Part shown: positions 9,950 through 23,000 of the stretch, in pieces | Numbering within the stretch: position 1 is the stretch's first letter | Layout: each line of letters begins with the position of its first letter | NCBI GenBank assembly: GCA_036850595.1 | Contig: CM072152.1 | Location: forward strand, 21,217,179 to 21,281,178 | Source of the DNA: Rhyacichthys aspro | Taxonomy: Eukaryota > Chordata > Actinopteri > Gobiiformes > Rhyacichthyidae | DNA length: 64,000 bases | Direction of reading: 5' to 3' | Made by a program: the position numbers and the translations under genes | The notes under the pieces: generated by a model | Told to the model about the DNA's origin: nothing | The model's database searches: none | Seen by the model: only the letters and a program-made list of their open reading frames with translations

Positions 9950-11451
9950 GGTGACCTTATTGTGGATCTTAAGCCAAATGACAGATCTTTCATTAATGGA
10001 TGACTTTGCAGCTAGAATTGGCCTAAATGCAATTGCAAACTATTGTGATTTTTGGACTCACCGAGAAATAAAGTATAAAAAAATGTTGCAATCTTTCTAA
10101 AATCAACCACATCTAATTAAACAGTTTTAACAGTGGCATTTGGAAAAGGTAACATAAAAATATAGGATGATGGAAAGAAATCGGAGGTTAATTGAGCACC
10201 GGAGAAAATCCCAGCTCAATACAGACACGAAGACACTAAGCTCGGTGAGTATTTTCACATAAACAGCCTGTTTATTAACATTACTTTGGTGGTTTAGACT
10301 ATTTTGACTCTTATTACTGCCCCCAACAGGTCGTCCACCATTGTCGAAGAGACATGGCTTTGAGCTTCTTGTGTGAACAGTGTAAAGCACCAGTAATGAT
10401 GATGAGAATATAGTCCTGGTACTTTACTGGGGTCTATTTGTGAAAGGGTCTTTTGTCTGATATAATGTTACACAGTACACACAATCCTTTGAGTAAACCA
10501 ATTAAAATACACAACACACACAAGACTAGTATTTTACATAAGCATTTATTTGCTGAAAAATGAAGATAAATTTCTCCTGAGTTGGTGGATACTGCAAAAG
10601 AATGGCATCTAAAAAACTTACTCTGACAAAACACATATTTTCTAACTTTGAGTTATACTTTTGGGCAAAACTGACAAGTGTTTGCGCTGTGTAGGAAGGA
10701 AACCAAATTGATTTCCTGTCATTTCATTTTCATGGAAACTGCTCAAAAAAATATCTCAAATAAGTATGATTAAGTATTGTACTGTATTGTTTAAAGACCC
10801 TAAATTCAACACTTTATTCTCATTTGACATGATTATTTTCCCTGCTCCATTGTTAGACAAAGAAGGTGTATGCATTTTATTGGAACATCTTCGCCATCGA
10901 GTCATACATTATTAATTATAGCCTTTAGCCTAACAGCATTTTCTACCTGACAGGCAAATACCATCGGTGAGATGGATATACACAGTTGTAGGTCAGCATC
11001 AGCTTCAAGGAGAGTCACACTGTGTGTGAATGTCTCTGTATACTTTTAACTAACCACTGTACCAGCAAACATTTAAATTTTAATGCTTCTATGTACAGTT
11101 ATTGGTAATGTGTGTAAGTATTTATAAATGTATACATACCAGATGCCCTGCCAGTAATCGCACTAGGTCAACAAGTGCACTGAAGGGCATGTGTGCACAA
11201 GGGTCCAAAGCTGTTAAAAACAATAGGGCCAATCCTGTACATGTCATTCAACTATGTAACTTTCAAACACAACACTGTCTTTGTGGCAATGTTTGATAAA
11301 TGGCTGCTGTAAGTGTGGTTGTTAGTGTAGTCATTTAGGAATTTTTGCTCACAGACATACAGAATATGTGTCAACTTTGACCTTTCATTTTAGCTGCATT
11401 TTTCTATCCCTTCTCTTTGTTGCATATAATCATCAACCATATTGTTTCCAG

Positions 11452-11575
11452 TGTCTCAGTGGAAGAGATGGGGTCATATCCTTCAGTAAAGTCCGGTCTG
11501 ATGCATGTTACTGGAGCATCAGGACAAACTACTGCCTGGGACACCTCGGCATGAACACACAACATAACATTCAAG
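11452..11575 (+). other. Exon-like segment of unknown affiliation
   Basis: A pyrimidine-rich tract and AG (ATTGTTTCCAG ending at 11451) precede 124 bases. One frame through them is open (CLSGRDGVISFSKVRSDAC, then YWSIRTNYCLGHLGMNTQ). A donor-like AAG|GTACCT follows. I do not recognise the peptide, and no partner exon is visible, so this may be a non-coding exon or chance. Confidence 0.2.
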
Positions 11576-11869
11576 GTACCTAGGCCTTTTATTTAATATT
11601 TAACTGCAACTTTGGCCTGGGACATCAACTCTGTTCCTCTCCATCTTGGGCAGTAATGTGCTATGTTTTAGGCGCCTCTCCACGACCTCAGCCTCCTCTG
11701 TGTTTGTTGAAAAGAGCCAAAGAAAATTTGACATTCAATTTGCAAATTGCACTTAACTTGGGGCTTTAATTATCTGTGTCCTCAAAAATATCAGGTAGTA
11801 ACATCTCTGAGACTGGGTTTATACAAGACAGTGGTATCTGAATAGCCACAGGTCACATGTGACCAAAGC

Positions 11870-12250
11870 TGGGATTAAAAATTAATCAGATTTTCAGGGC
11901 AAGAAAGCTCCCTTGGTTACTTTAAATGAGCTTTTCAATCATTTTCAATCTTTGTCAAAGACCGTGAGTCAACGATGACCTGAACATGTGACATATGAAT
12001 ATGCAGTCATCAATTAAAGCTAACTTCAAGGGCACGATGCAGCGGGTCATTAGACGTTTAGTGATTGACAGTTCTCTTGGGGGAATGCTGTGTGCGCATT
12101 AAATATTCTCACTGTTTTTTCTGAGCATTCCTGGATAATGACAATTGATTAAACATTGGGCGAGAAATATAAATGTGCGCTGTAGAAAATATCAATCATA
12201 CACAGCCTAATAGCCGAATGCCATTAGTTATTTAGGCTTTCAGAGACAAA
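11870..12250. promoter_or_regulatory. Candidate conserved non-coding element with PBX-MEIS motif
   Basis: This block is free of repeats and contains a perfect TGATTGACAG at 12062-12071, the known PBX-MEIS/PREP decamer. It also has ATCAATTAAAGC, GACAATTGATTAAAC and ATTAAATATT homeodomain-type words. The composition resembles vertebrate developmental enhancers. Conservation is untested. Confidence 0.35.
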
Positions 12251-13712
12251 CAAAACAAAGTGTTCACCTTCACCAGGATACCAACCAATCCATTTATACA
12301 TCAAATACACCACATGAGCAAACCTACTGAAAACACAAATGCAGCACAAAGTGAATTAAAACAAAAAAAACTGTAATGTTTGGTCGGCCATTAAGTCAAA
12401 ACACGTTCAAAGATAAAGGATTGCTTTTGTATAAGTCACAGAATAATGGTGTAATCAAAGAAAGCAGCTGATAAATGATGATTATTACTCTGTTGCTGCT
12501 CTTTGGAAGGGCCTTGCTTTATCACACATGAATGATTCAATTTATAGCCCTAAAATGAGTTGAAACAAAGAGCTTGTCAGATTTACACCAGGACAAGGAT
12601 TAAAGGATGAAGCTGCCCACTAAAAACACATCTATTTCCAAAACCTCATTTAGTTTAGTTCACCCTCAGTATGCTATAGGCAGACATCAAAGTAGATATG
12701 AAATGTCTTTTGATTTCACCATTACATTACATACAGTGCACAGACAGAGGATGTACTTGTATCTGTCAGAGAGTTCTAAGCCTAGATCCAGACTTAATAG
12801 CACTCAAAGGCAAAGTTAATGATTCTTTTTTGTAAATATGGCTAAAACAAAATCAATCATACTTTTAAAATCAGCAAGAGCTTTATATAATCTGAGCCCT
12901 AATGGGAGTTAAACAGCTGTGGGCAAGTTACAACCCTCAGTTTGTCAATTTCTGTACTCTCCCTTCAGGCGATTTGGACTCCTCTTGATACAACACACAC
13001 AGCCCACTGTTAGCATCTAATACATCAAATCTCAAAAGTGGCAGTAAGGATGTATGCTAAGATTAAGCCAGGGATTCTCCAAAGGTAACGCACTGGAGCA
13101 AAGGCTGGAAATCTATTTTTTTCTTCCATCTGAGTCTCTTTTCCGTACTTGACTCGCTTGGTTTTCCCATGCGACGCTACATGCTATACTGAACGAAAAT
13201 GAGTGAAAAAAAAAAATTACTGGGGAGCTTTGTTTAAAAGGAGGAGAGACAACAGAAGAGAAGACAGTCAACAATAAAAAACCTGCATTTTTCTAAAGAG
13301 TCCTATTTAAGTGAGGTTCTATGTCAGCCAATGATTCACGTAGCTTTTAAAATACAATTTAGACAACTTTTAATCTCACAGTGTTCTGGATTAACGTCAA
13401 TGTGGAATATCGTGAAAGTGCTACCACAGCTAAAAACCCTGCCCAGTAGACTGGATCTAAAGAACACACTCTGAGTGTCACTGTCTTGGATCAGCCCTAG
13501 ATAGGACTCTCTTGTTGCAGGGAAACAAGCCTAGAGGTCCCACTGACTCTACATTATGATGAGGTGAGATATCTTTACATTTTTTATAATTAAATCAATA
13601 ATTGAAAAGTGTGTAATGCGTATTTTATATGATGTATGTTACATGAGTGAAACCCGCCCTGGTCTGAGAAAGAAATGTTGCCTGAAACTGGTCTGTGGTG
13701 CATAAAGGCTGC

Positions 13713-13735
13713 ATATATATATATATATATATATA
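13713..13735. repeat. (AT)n microsatellite
   Basis: About eleven AT units are followed by an A-rich stretch and a short (GAA)n run at 13741-13753. Confidence 0.95.
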
Positions 13736-16700
13736 AAACAGAAGAAGAAGAAGCTCTTATATAAGCTCTTATTTGCTGAGAAGATACACAATCAGATTGT
13801 TAAATAAAATCACCAAATGCATTTTTTTCTCTGTTTTCCTTCTGGTAAGATTGCAGTTTTGCAATTGCAGTTGCAAAAAAGTGGAGAAATATACAGTAAC
13901 CTCTACTATCATTATGCTTTTTCTATCATTAGAATAAATTCAGATAGAAATACTGCTAAATGGTGTTGGTACATGCAGTCTGAACCTTACTCAAAGGTCT
14001 GTGCCGTGACTCCTGTATCACTCACTGAGCACAGGCGATGTTACACACAATTGATTTGACGCTGTCTCTGTGTTACTACATTTGAGACTGCCTCTACAGC
14101 ATTTCTGTCACCTGAAATAAAGAAGGACATCTCACTGAGGCTGCACTTTACACTGTGGAAACATTAGTAGAGTACATACTCTCTCAACATGCAGCTTGTG
14201 TGGGTCCAGCCAAATGCTTTGTTTGGAAATGCTCCTAGAAAACAACTGAAGATAGACACACTCAGGCTTCCAGGATTCTACCTTTTGTACTAATTTTTTT
14301 CTAAGTTTAATACAGTAGCGTCATTGTGGAAAGCTTGCATTGGCAACAATAGTTTTTGGCTAAGTGGCATAATGGCTTGCTTTGTGATGTAAGAGTCAAT
14401 CATCAAAGGTAAACACTGGGTTGATCCACTGGCATATCACTTTGTAGGTCCCCTTGACTCTCCACGTTGGTGCCATTGAGCTCTCAAAGCCTCAATCAGA
14501 GCTGTTGGATGATACCTGCTCACTTTAAAGCCATCACTTTGACATCAACCATCATCCCACCAGCAGAACGCTTTTGAAAAACCTTCGTGTCACTTTATAG
14601 AAACCCCTTGAGTCAGGAACTTTAGAAACTACAATCAAATGCCACATTCAAAAGGCTTAGACAATCATGTTTGATGTCATCATATGCCCCGGCAACAAAA
14701 AGCTAGTTTTGTTTGCCCTTCAAGCTCTGCTGACTCCTGCGGATAGTGCATACTAATGCTGTTTAACCAGGCATTAACCAGCGCCTCGCCGAAGGAGACA
14801 CATACAGTACCTACCTGTTAGAAGTTGTCTCTTTGGACATGCAGCACTTCATCAGAGCTGTTCATTTTGAAGATTTATGTCTGGATTTACGACTGACCAG
14901 GCAGTTGATCTCTCTTCTGGGACATGTTTCAAGCGCAGGTTTCTTTTCCCAGTGGGAGGCAGTCGGAGTTCCTCGTGCCTCAAGACGTCTAGTATTAGCC
15001 ACTGTGTGATAGCAGGAAGACATAGATTAAATATATATCAAGGGCCATGCAGAGATCCTCAACAATTTCTAGCCCTGGTTGAATCAATTGTCCTCTGAAT
15101 GGAGATCATAATTCAGCTCAGGTTAACAAAGTGCTGGACTGATCAAGGGCATATGCAGACCTAAGATATAATGTCTTTTTATGTATAGTCTTTCCATGCT
15201 TTTACATCTTCATTGACTTATTGTTTTCATTGTTTAGGCTCAGTTTGTTTGGCTTGTGCTGCTTGATCGCAATATGTCCAGTCTTGATTAGCCATTCAAA
15301 CATTTAGCAGCACTTCAGATAACACTTAAGCACTAACCCTAACCAATCAACAATAACCAATTACTGAAAGTGTTGTTCACATGCAATAACGATGCAGTAT
15401 GAACTCAGCACAGCTCCTGAACAGTGATAAACAAGCCTATACTGCCGGTTTGATGTACTCAGTGGCGCATTGTTTTACACTTGTGCTTAAGTGGCTATAA
15501 AAAGTGTCATTTGGCATCTCACTGGAGGCCATTAGATGCTGTGAAGATGAAGGACTTTTGCATATTCTGTGGCCTATGTAAAAAGATTGCAAAAAGACAC
15601 AGACAGGATGTTATACTGCATTTATTTTAATAAGTGGAAGATAACTGAAGGTCATCCAAATAAAAGATAATGATCCAAGAATGTGATGAATATAACTCTT
15701 GGTTTTGAACTAAAGGGGTTTCACATGTTCATTGTTCATTTCAAATTCAGTCCAATCTACATTCAAGACGTAAAGTATCACTTGCAGGTTTAGTCGGGCA
15801 GATTTAAAGAGCTATGTTTGTCAGTTTGAAAATAACAAGTCCCTCTTAAGATCCAAATAATACAAGTCAATCCTGTGCCCAGATGTAATTTCATAAATAT
15901 GCACAGGTCCTGCTGGTATTGTCTCTGAACTTTAGGAAGGCAGGAGTGAAGTAGTCTTGACCTACTTCAAATCCCTTTTCCAAGACAGATCTTTAAGAAC
16001 AAATGTGAGGAAGAACCACACAATGAATCCATTATCAAAGGCCAGTGAAGTGTTGTGGCCTATTTCAAAAATGTGGTTCAAAACACATTGGTCAAATAAC
16101 AGCCAAAAAAGTTCAAGAAAACAATTCTGAGGGGTATGACTAGGCTATGACAGCTAACCGGTTACTTTAGGTGCTCTGTTTACTTATATGTTATACTTAT
16201 ACATATTTAAAACCATTTTAATGTTTAGTATAAGTGCAGATGTGTCATGTTTATCATATTCAGTTAATCTTTCCACACGTTTGAGCTGCTCTATTTTCAT
16301 TGAGTAACATCAGAGTTCAACCTTAAGCCTTATTTTTATGTCACTGTGAAAATTCAACCCATCTGAGCAAAACTCTTGGTAGTTTGCCATAGAAACAATA
16401 AATGTTGTTCACTGAGTTTTAATATAATTGCACAAAAATGATGCACTTTGTGTTTTTATTAAATAAACAAAGTGTGCACAAGTTGTCACTTCATGTCCTT
16501 AAAAAGAGTGTAATTCAATAGACATTGTTATTGACATTAGATTGTCATTTGGATGAACTGTTTCTGTTTATTTTATCATGGACCATGTTCATTTTCAATC
16601 TTTTATATATATTAATGTGTATATAACTGTTCAGGACACATCTATGGCACAGCCTGACCGTACTGGGACTGGATCCCTCCTTTTTTGGTTCTCCCTGAGG

Positions 16701-19700
16701 TTTTTCATTTATTTATTTCTTTTTTCTTTTTCCAATGGCTGGGTTTGTATGACCATTATGTTGTACAGTACTTCTACATTCAGTATCACTAGACTTGAAA
16801 AGTGGGTTTTGTCCTTAGAACAATATGTTCTGTTTATCGTTCCATCTGTCTACCACCCACCCAAGATAACCATAAACATCCCAATGCACTCATGTCATGA
16901 TTGAAACTTTTGTATTACTTTTATGCAACACTGCAACACAAACATGTTCTTCACAACTGTCACAGCCCAATACAATTGAAACAGTGTTCTTAGTAAAGAC
17001 ACATTCACATACAGTAATCATGCACTTAAATCCTATTCTGTGTTACTGGAGTTCACATTATGAATCTCTAGATAAATCAATGGTTATATATTTTATTAGA
17101 TTAACATATGTATCAAATGTAGTGTTTGAAGGCAGTTAAAAATCTTTCCTTTAGTACCTTTCTCTCATGATGGCATTGCTAAAAAACTATTCCTTGAAGA
17201 CATTACCGTTGTACAATCATCATTTTTTGTCATTACAGTGATGGTTCCCATTATCTTTTCAAATCTCTGAACAGTGATTGGCATTTACAATAATAATTGT
17301 GAGTGTTGCATCTGATCTGTGTGCATCTTTGGGGTAATCTTCAGCATCACTCTTTATTCTTCATGTCTTTTTGAGATTTTTTCATACCAGATTTAGTAAG
17401 ACCAAAACTGTTTTTTTTTCTTTTTCTTTCCAATAAGATAAATAGAGGGAGTTGTTTACTACCACCTGGTGAAAACACGCAAATAGCATTGTACACACTA
17501 TGATGCTCACGCTGCCTCTTTATACGGTGTGATAAGACATTCACACATCCTCTCTACTCACCTCTGACATTTCGGCAATGAATAGAGGAAGCAGACAGGA
17601 AGACTTAGCCTTCATACATTATTAAGTGCACAGCAGCCGAGAAGAGAAGCTGTGATAGAAACTGCAGTGTCTCCCTATGCACTTCTCTGAGGTGCTTTCA
17701 TTTTCTGAGCTTGAGCTATGGAGGATTTTTATCAGGCGCATGTTACACCTTTCCTTTATTCACTTAATATAAGTACTTTTCCCATCAACACCGCCACTCT
17801 GTGTCCAGATGTAACACGCTTTCACTGGAGCGGTATGGTGTGGGTCAGTTCAGTAAGTTAAAGCTAAAACATTATTGCAATGTTTTCTCAAACATTGCAG
17901 TAATGTTTGCGATGTTCTGTACATGCTATAAACAATCACATTCCACAAAGAACTCTTACTCAATATTCATACTTCCTCTTTTCGACAAACAAAGCCAGTA
18001 TTTATTGGCAACAGCTGTTTACGGTTTAAGGGCCAATGTCCTATGACTCATACTTTGTGAATGGTTTTCTTTAATTTAAAATTTAATTAACTGAGGATAA
18101 ACTGGAAACTATTTCCATCAACTTTACCTCCATGACTCTCTTCTTTTCTTGTGCAAAATAGCTGTGGATCACTATTTCATATTTAAACAAAAATAGATAA
18201 AGGTTTTGAGAAACTTTGGGGACTTTTTAGCTCTTTATGTGTGATATTATACTTTAGGCTTGTCTACTGTAGACTGTAGATGTACTACTATGATAAAATA
18301 ACACTGTGAATATGCTCTATGGGAGATGGTTATGCACAATGTAATCCATTAAAAACACCTACCAAGCACTGATCAATTAAACAAGCCCAAATGGTAGAAT
18401 ACCATTGTTTTTTGTTTATTAGTGCCTCACGCAAAACAATATAATGTACACATTTACTGAACTATAAAAAACAAAAGAAAACTAATCAAACTTTGCCATC
18501 TGAAACTCCCATTTCTCTCACCTTATTCATTTTTGTGTCATCATTTGGGACCTGTATCAGATCCCAGACCTGGGGCTCGTATCCAGGACAGAGATATGAG
18601 AAATACTGGAATAATTGGATGAGCTTCTTTGTTGAAGGTTGCCAGGCATTACCATAATAAAAGAAAAGTAATTAGTAATAAGACCTAGAAAGTGGAGGCT
18701 GTCACTAGGGTTAGCGACAGTCTAATTTCATTTTTTTATTATTATTTATTTAACACCAGCGATTAGACAATTTGCGGTGTTGTAAGGCTCGCTGCAGCTT
18801 TGAATGAGCCTTTATAGCTTTGTTGAATGGAATAATGTGAGGCGCCTATCTGGGTATTTTTGTACGTGCTGGAATTACGGGTTTATTGAAGCTGCGTAAT
18901 TGCATTTGATTGTTTCTTTCTTCCACCCCTCCCTTCCTCTTGTGGCTTATACCCATCCGCCCTCAGAGAAAAATCCTTTTTATTTTCAATATTTTTTTAC
19001 ATCCTTACAGTAAATTTGATCTGCCCTTATTATGCAAATAAATTTAATTTGAGCTAAAACCTGGAGAGAGCAAAAAACAAGAGTGTATACAACAAAACAG
19101 CCATGTGGCATTCTCCTTTGATTCAATTTAAATATATTAAACTTATTTGGACTTTTTAGCCACGAAGCATCTCAAGCTGATTTAGCCTGACACCTGTTTG
19201 GGTCTTAAACAATTGCACTTTTTGCCCGGTGTCAGAGGGTGAGAGACGGATGGAGCTTTAGGACAAAGTGTCTCAGTGATTATCCGCTCTGTCTTGTACT
19301 GTAAGTCAACATTATAAATCTCAGTCTCTGACAGTGAAGTACTATGAGCCAAGTCTAAAAGCCAATTACTCTCTCAATGACCTGGCTCATGTAATATTTA
19401 CAGCGATACGGTAGACTCTACTTACCAACTTTTCCAATATTGCTTCATCTAATATATTAAGTAAACTTTTTTTTTTTGCCTATTTATAAGAGCAATACAT
19501 GTTATATCATTGATCAAAAGCAGATGCAGGATTATTCTCATCCACTTATAGTTTTTTTACAAAGTGATGGATGAATCCAGGTTTACTCTGGGTTCGAATG
19601 GACTCTGAACACCTGTTTAGCTGTACGTTCCTTTATTCTCTGAGCTGTTGTTGAGAGCTAGTGCCCATCCCATTAAAATAAAAGAGTAAAATACAGAAAG

Positions 19701-20000
19701 AATGGAAAAGCAAAATTAATTTTCACAAACTCTCACCCCCACCTTGTTCTAGCAGAGCAGTTTTTTTTCCAAACCGTTTCCAAATTAAAAAAATAAAAGC
19801 CAAATCAATGGTGAGCCAAAATTTCAGTGTGAAAAATTGTCTGACAAACCAACTCCATTTTCTTTGTTTGTTTCTCCTGGCTATTTAAACCTACTTCCAA
19901 AGCAACTACTGTCCTTTACCTACAGTGACCCTTCCCATCCTTGGCTGGATCTGTTTGGGAAACACTGTACTAAAGGGATATAAGTGTGGAGATTTCTATT

Positions 20001-23000
20001 GTGTGAGGATTCATTTATGTTTGTTCATGGTGTGTGAAAGAAAGATCTAGTCTATAGTACGTCCTCCAATTTGCAACAAAAATATTCACACAACGCTTAA
20101 CCAGAAAATCCCTCCGATTCTTGGAGAAAAATACCTTTAACAACATCAAAAACGACATTGAACCACGTAACCACTGTAATCCCTAACCTCCAAGTGTTGT
20201 TTGTCAGTACAGAATGCTATGGCTTAGTGTCCATGAGTCAGGATATTACACTGGGTTAAAACTGAATGCATTTTTTTATTTCATTTTCTTTTCCAAGAGG
20301 TCAGAGTTTGCTGCAGTGTTCATTTGCTGCTCATTCCTAAACAGTCTGCCATGTTTACCGCTCGAGTTTCTTCTAAATTGCTGCCTCCTACACTCTTGAT
20401 GATTTTAATTACTATAACCGTCGAGTTCACAACCAGGGAGCTCGCTAAGTGATGTGAAGGCAACAGGCCAGATCTGACGCTGTGGACTTCCTCTCTGCTT
20501 GAGATCACACTACGCACTCTGATATATAGTAAATGTTTCTTTATGGCTTGTGTACAGACTGTCTCAGCTGGCCGCGCCACGCTCGTGTCAACTGAGCACA
20601 AATCCTAACTCATACACACACAGGCGGAAAATGAGTGCCACTGGCAAGGTTATTACTCAGTTTCATGTGTCCTTATGATCCTCCTCTCCTTGCTGCTTTT
20701 TGATCTATTTTCTTTTTGTATTAAAAATAATGAGGGCATCATTGCAGATACATGAAAAAGACTAATATTATTATGATACTTTTGGGGGGATTGGTGCATA
20801 GTGTATTACAGATTAAAATAAAGCGCATATATCAGGTATTTTATTCATATTTTATTCAAAGACTCAGGTCAGAAAAGACCCTGATTTGATCATGTCCAAA
20901 ATGTAAATAACGGGAATGCAAGGATGGAAAGTAAGTAAGTAAGAGCAAGAAAGCAGGATATTACAGACAGTATTCTGAAAATTTCTCTGCCACATGAATC
21001 CACTCCAGAATGAGCTCTCCAGACACAAGATGGTGGCAAAAACAATGCCAGGAACCAAAGAACAATTACAGCATATGCAGTGAGTTTGTTTTGCTGTGGC
21101 AGGAATTCAGTTAGGTTAAATGAATGAATATAATGAGTAGAATGAATTTACTTTCAAATAATAATATAATTAGCACTTATAGCGGAAAGCAAGTACATAA
21201 AATATGGTGCACTGTGGTAGTTATTGCCGTTACCATGGATACATGAAGGCTTAAAACACATGACAACAGTCGTGGCGTCAGAGCAGATATGAAATCTCTG
21301 CATCCAAAACTTCACTTTGCAGTAGCTGTATTTTACATATTTAAAAATCTACTAAATTCAATTGCACTTAAATGTGTAAAGACCATTTAATTATTGTTAG
21401 TATTTTTGTTGACAATTCCTCACACAATGGACATCTTTTGAATTCCAATATGTCTCTCTAAAACAATCTATCTTTATTTTACTAATGTATGGCTTTCAGT
21501 CACTCAGTCAGTCAATCAGCTCACACTAGAAAGCAAATTAGAGGAATCTATTTTTACAGAAGGATGCAGATCATTCAAAAGCTTGAGTAAACCTGGATTT
21601 GTCTTGCTATACTGGAAGAATCAGTCCAAATACGGCAATGAGGAGCAACAGCGCTGAAGCAACAACCAACTAAGAACAGGATTAGATCACTGTGAGAAAT
21701 ACGAGCTAAAATTTAAGATGCTAACATTCCAACCTCCGTCATCTGCTCAGACGAGGACTGGCAGCAAATGTTATAGATTATATTATAATGTTGTGTATAT
21801 GTTATTTACTACAAATGTTGACTTTACTCACTTCTGCTGGGGTCAAAAAATATGCTACAATTGCATTTGAGACTCCAGATGTCTTGCTTGCCTCTGTATC
21901 TTTCGCAGGTTCTCTTAATGCTGATTAAAATGATCATTTTGACCTGTACAATGCCAAGTGGTTTGTCGCCAGGATGTATTTTAGATTTATGGCATTTGTG
22001 GCCTGTGTTTCAGCCAAAGACAAGCACTGCCAGCTTCTGTTTTCTTGGCTTTCGCTCAACAAATGTTTTTTGCACCAGGCTTTTAAGTCATATTTTCACA
22101 AATAGAATGTTGTGTTTCCTGATTAAGGTGCTTTATGGATCAAATATGTACCGTAAATCTTGCTTTGATGCTATCATGACCTTGTCTGACTTACATACAC
22201 TTTGACAAAGCTTCAGGGTCGGCTGCACTCTGAGATAAAAACAGGAAAAAGTAATTGGAAATAGTAATTTCTCTTACGCAGAGCTACAAGTGCTGAATCC
22301 AAATTACATCCGTTCAAACCTGTGGCAGTGTAGACATGGAGTTGATGTTTATAGATGTGTCTAAATTTAATTGTTCATTTTAGGAGAGCATAAAATGGAT
22401 TAAAACTCAACCACCTGCTACACTGGGTATGTTTCTGTCAAATGTTAGTGCTTCACCAGAAATGTAAAAGGTTTGCTTGATCTTGCTACATAACTGTGCT
22501 GTGGTTTATGTACATTTTTTAAATCAGTGCATTGCAAAAACATAGAGAATGGCTATATGAGAATGTTTCATATGTACCCTCTGTGTGTGTAGGCTATTTA
22601 GTAAGACATTTCATACTTATTGGAGTCTTACGGTTGCTGTATCTGTTTTTTATTGTATATATCAAATCTACAGCAAGTATTTAACGCCATTCTCTTTAAA
22701 TTGTTATTTCACATTTCTGCAAATGACCATAAATACATCCAACGCATCATAGATCCTTGTAAGACTGGTTTGAGATATTAGCAGTGCATAGGCCCACTCA
22801 TTGCACAAACTGAGCAGCACTAAAATCATTTCTGTAAATCTTTTGAGTCTCTCAGCCTTGAGTTGTTATTTATTTAAACAATTTTTTAATAAAAGGGAAA
22901 AAAGAAAAGAAAAAAACAACATTCATATAGTTACAAACCCAATCATTCAAACCTACCATCAAATAAATAAATGATGCTATCTCTGCCATCTCAACAGCTT

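Larger units (their letters stand above)
9641..20000. other. Intergenic stretch, no protein-coding gene seen
   Basis: Apart from the items listed separately, I see only AT-rich unique sequence. Open frames are short and without domain signatures. Blocks of more complex, TAAT-rich sequence that could be conserved elements are at about 11870-12250, 12400-12600, 14690-15000 and 18700-18960. An octamer ATGCAAAT (POU type) is at 19032. A short GAA run follows the AT repeat at 13741. Confidence 0.75.

Noticed and set aside
9747..10100. Open frame of 117 codons on the + strand
   Set aside because: Its core is the translated TTTA microsatellite (repeating Leu-Phe-Ile-Tyr), so it is a composition artefact.
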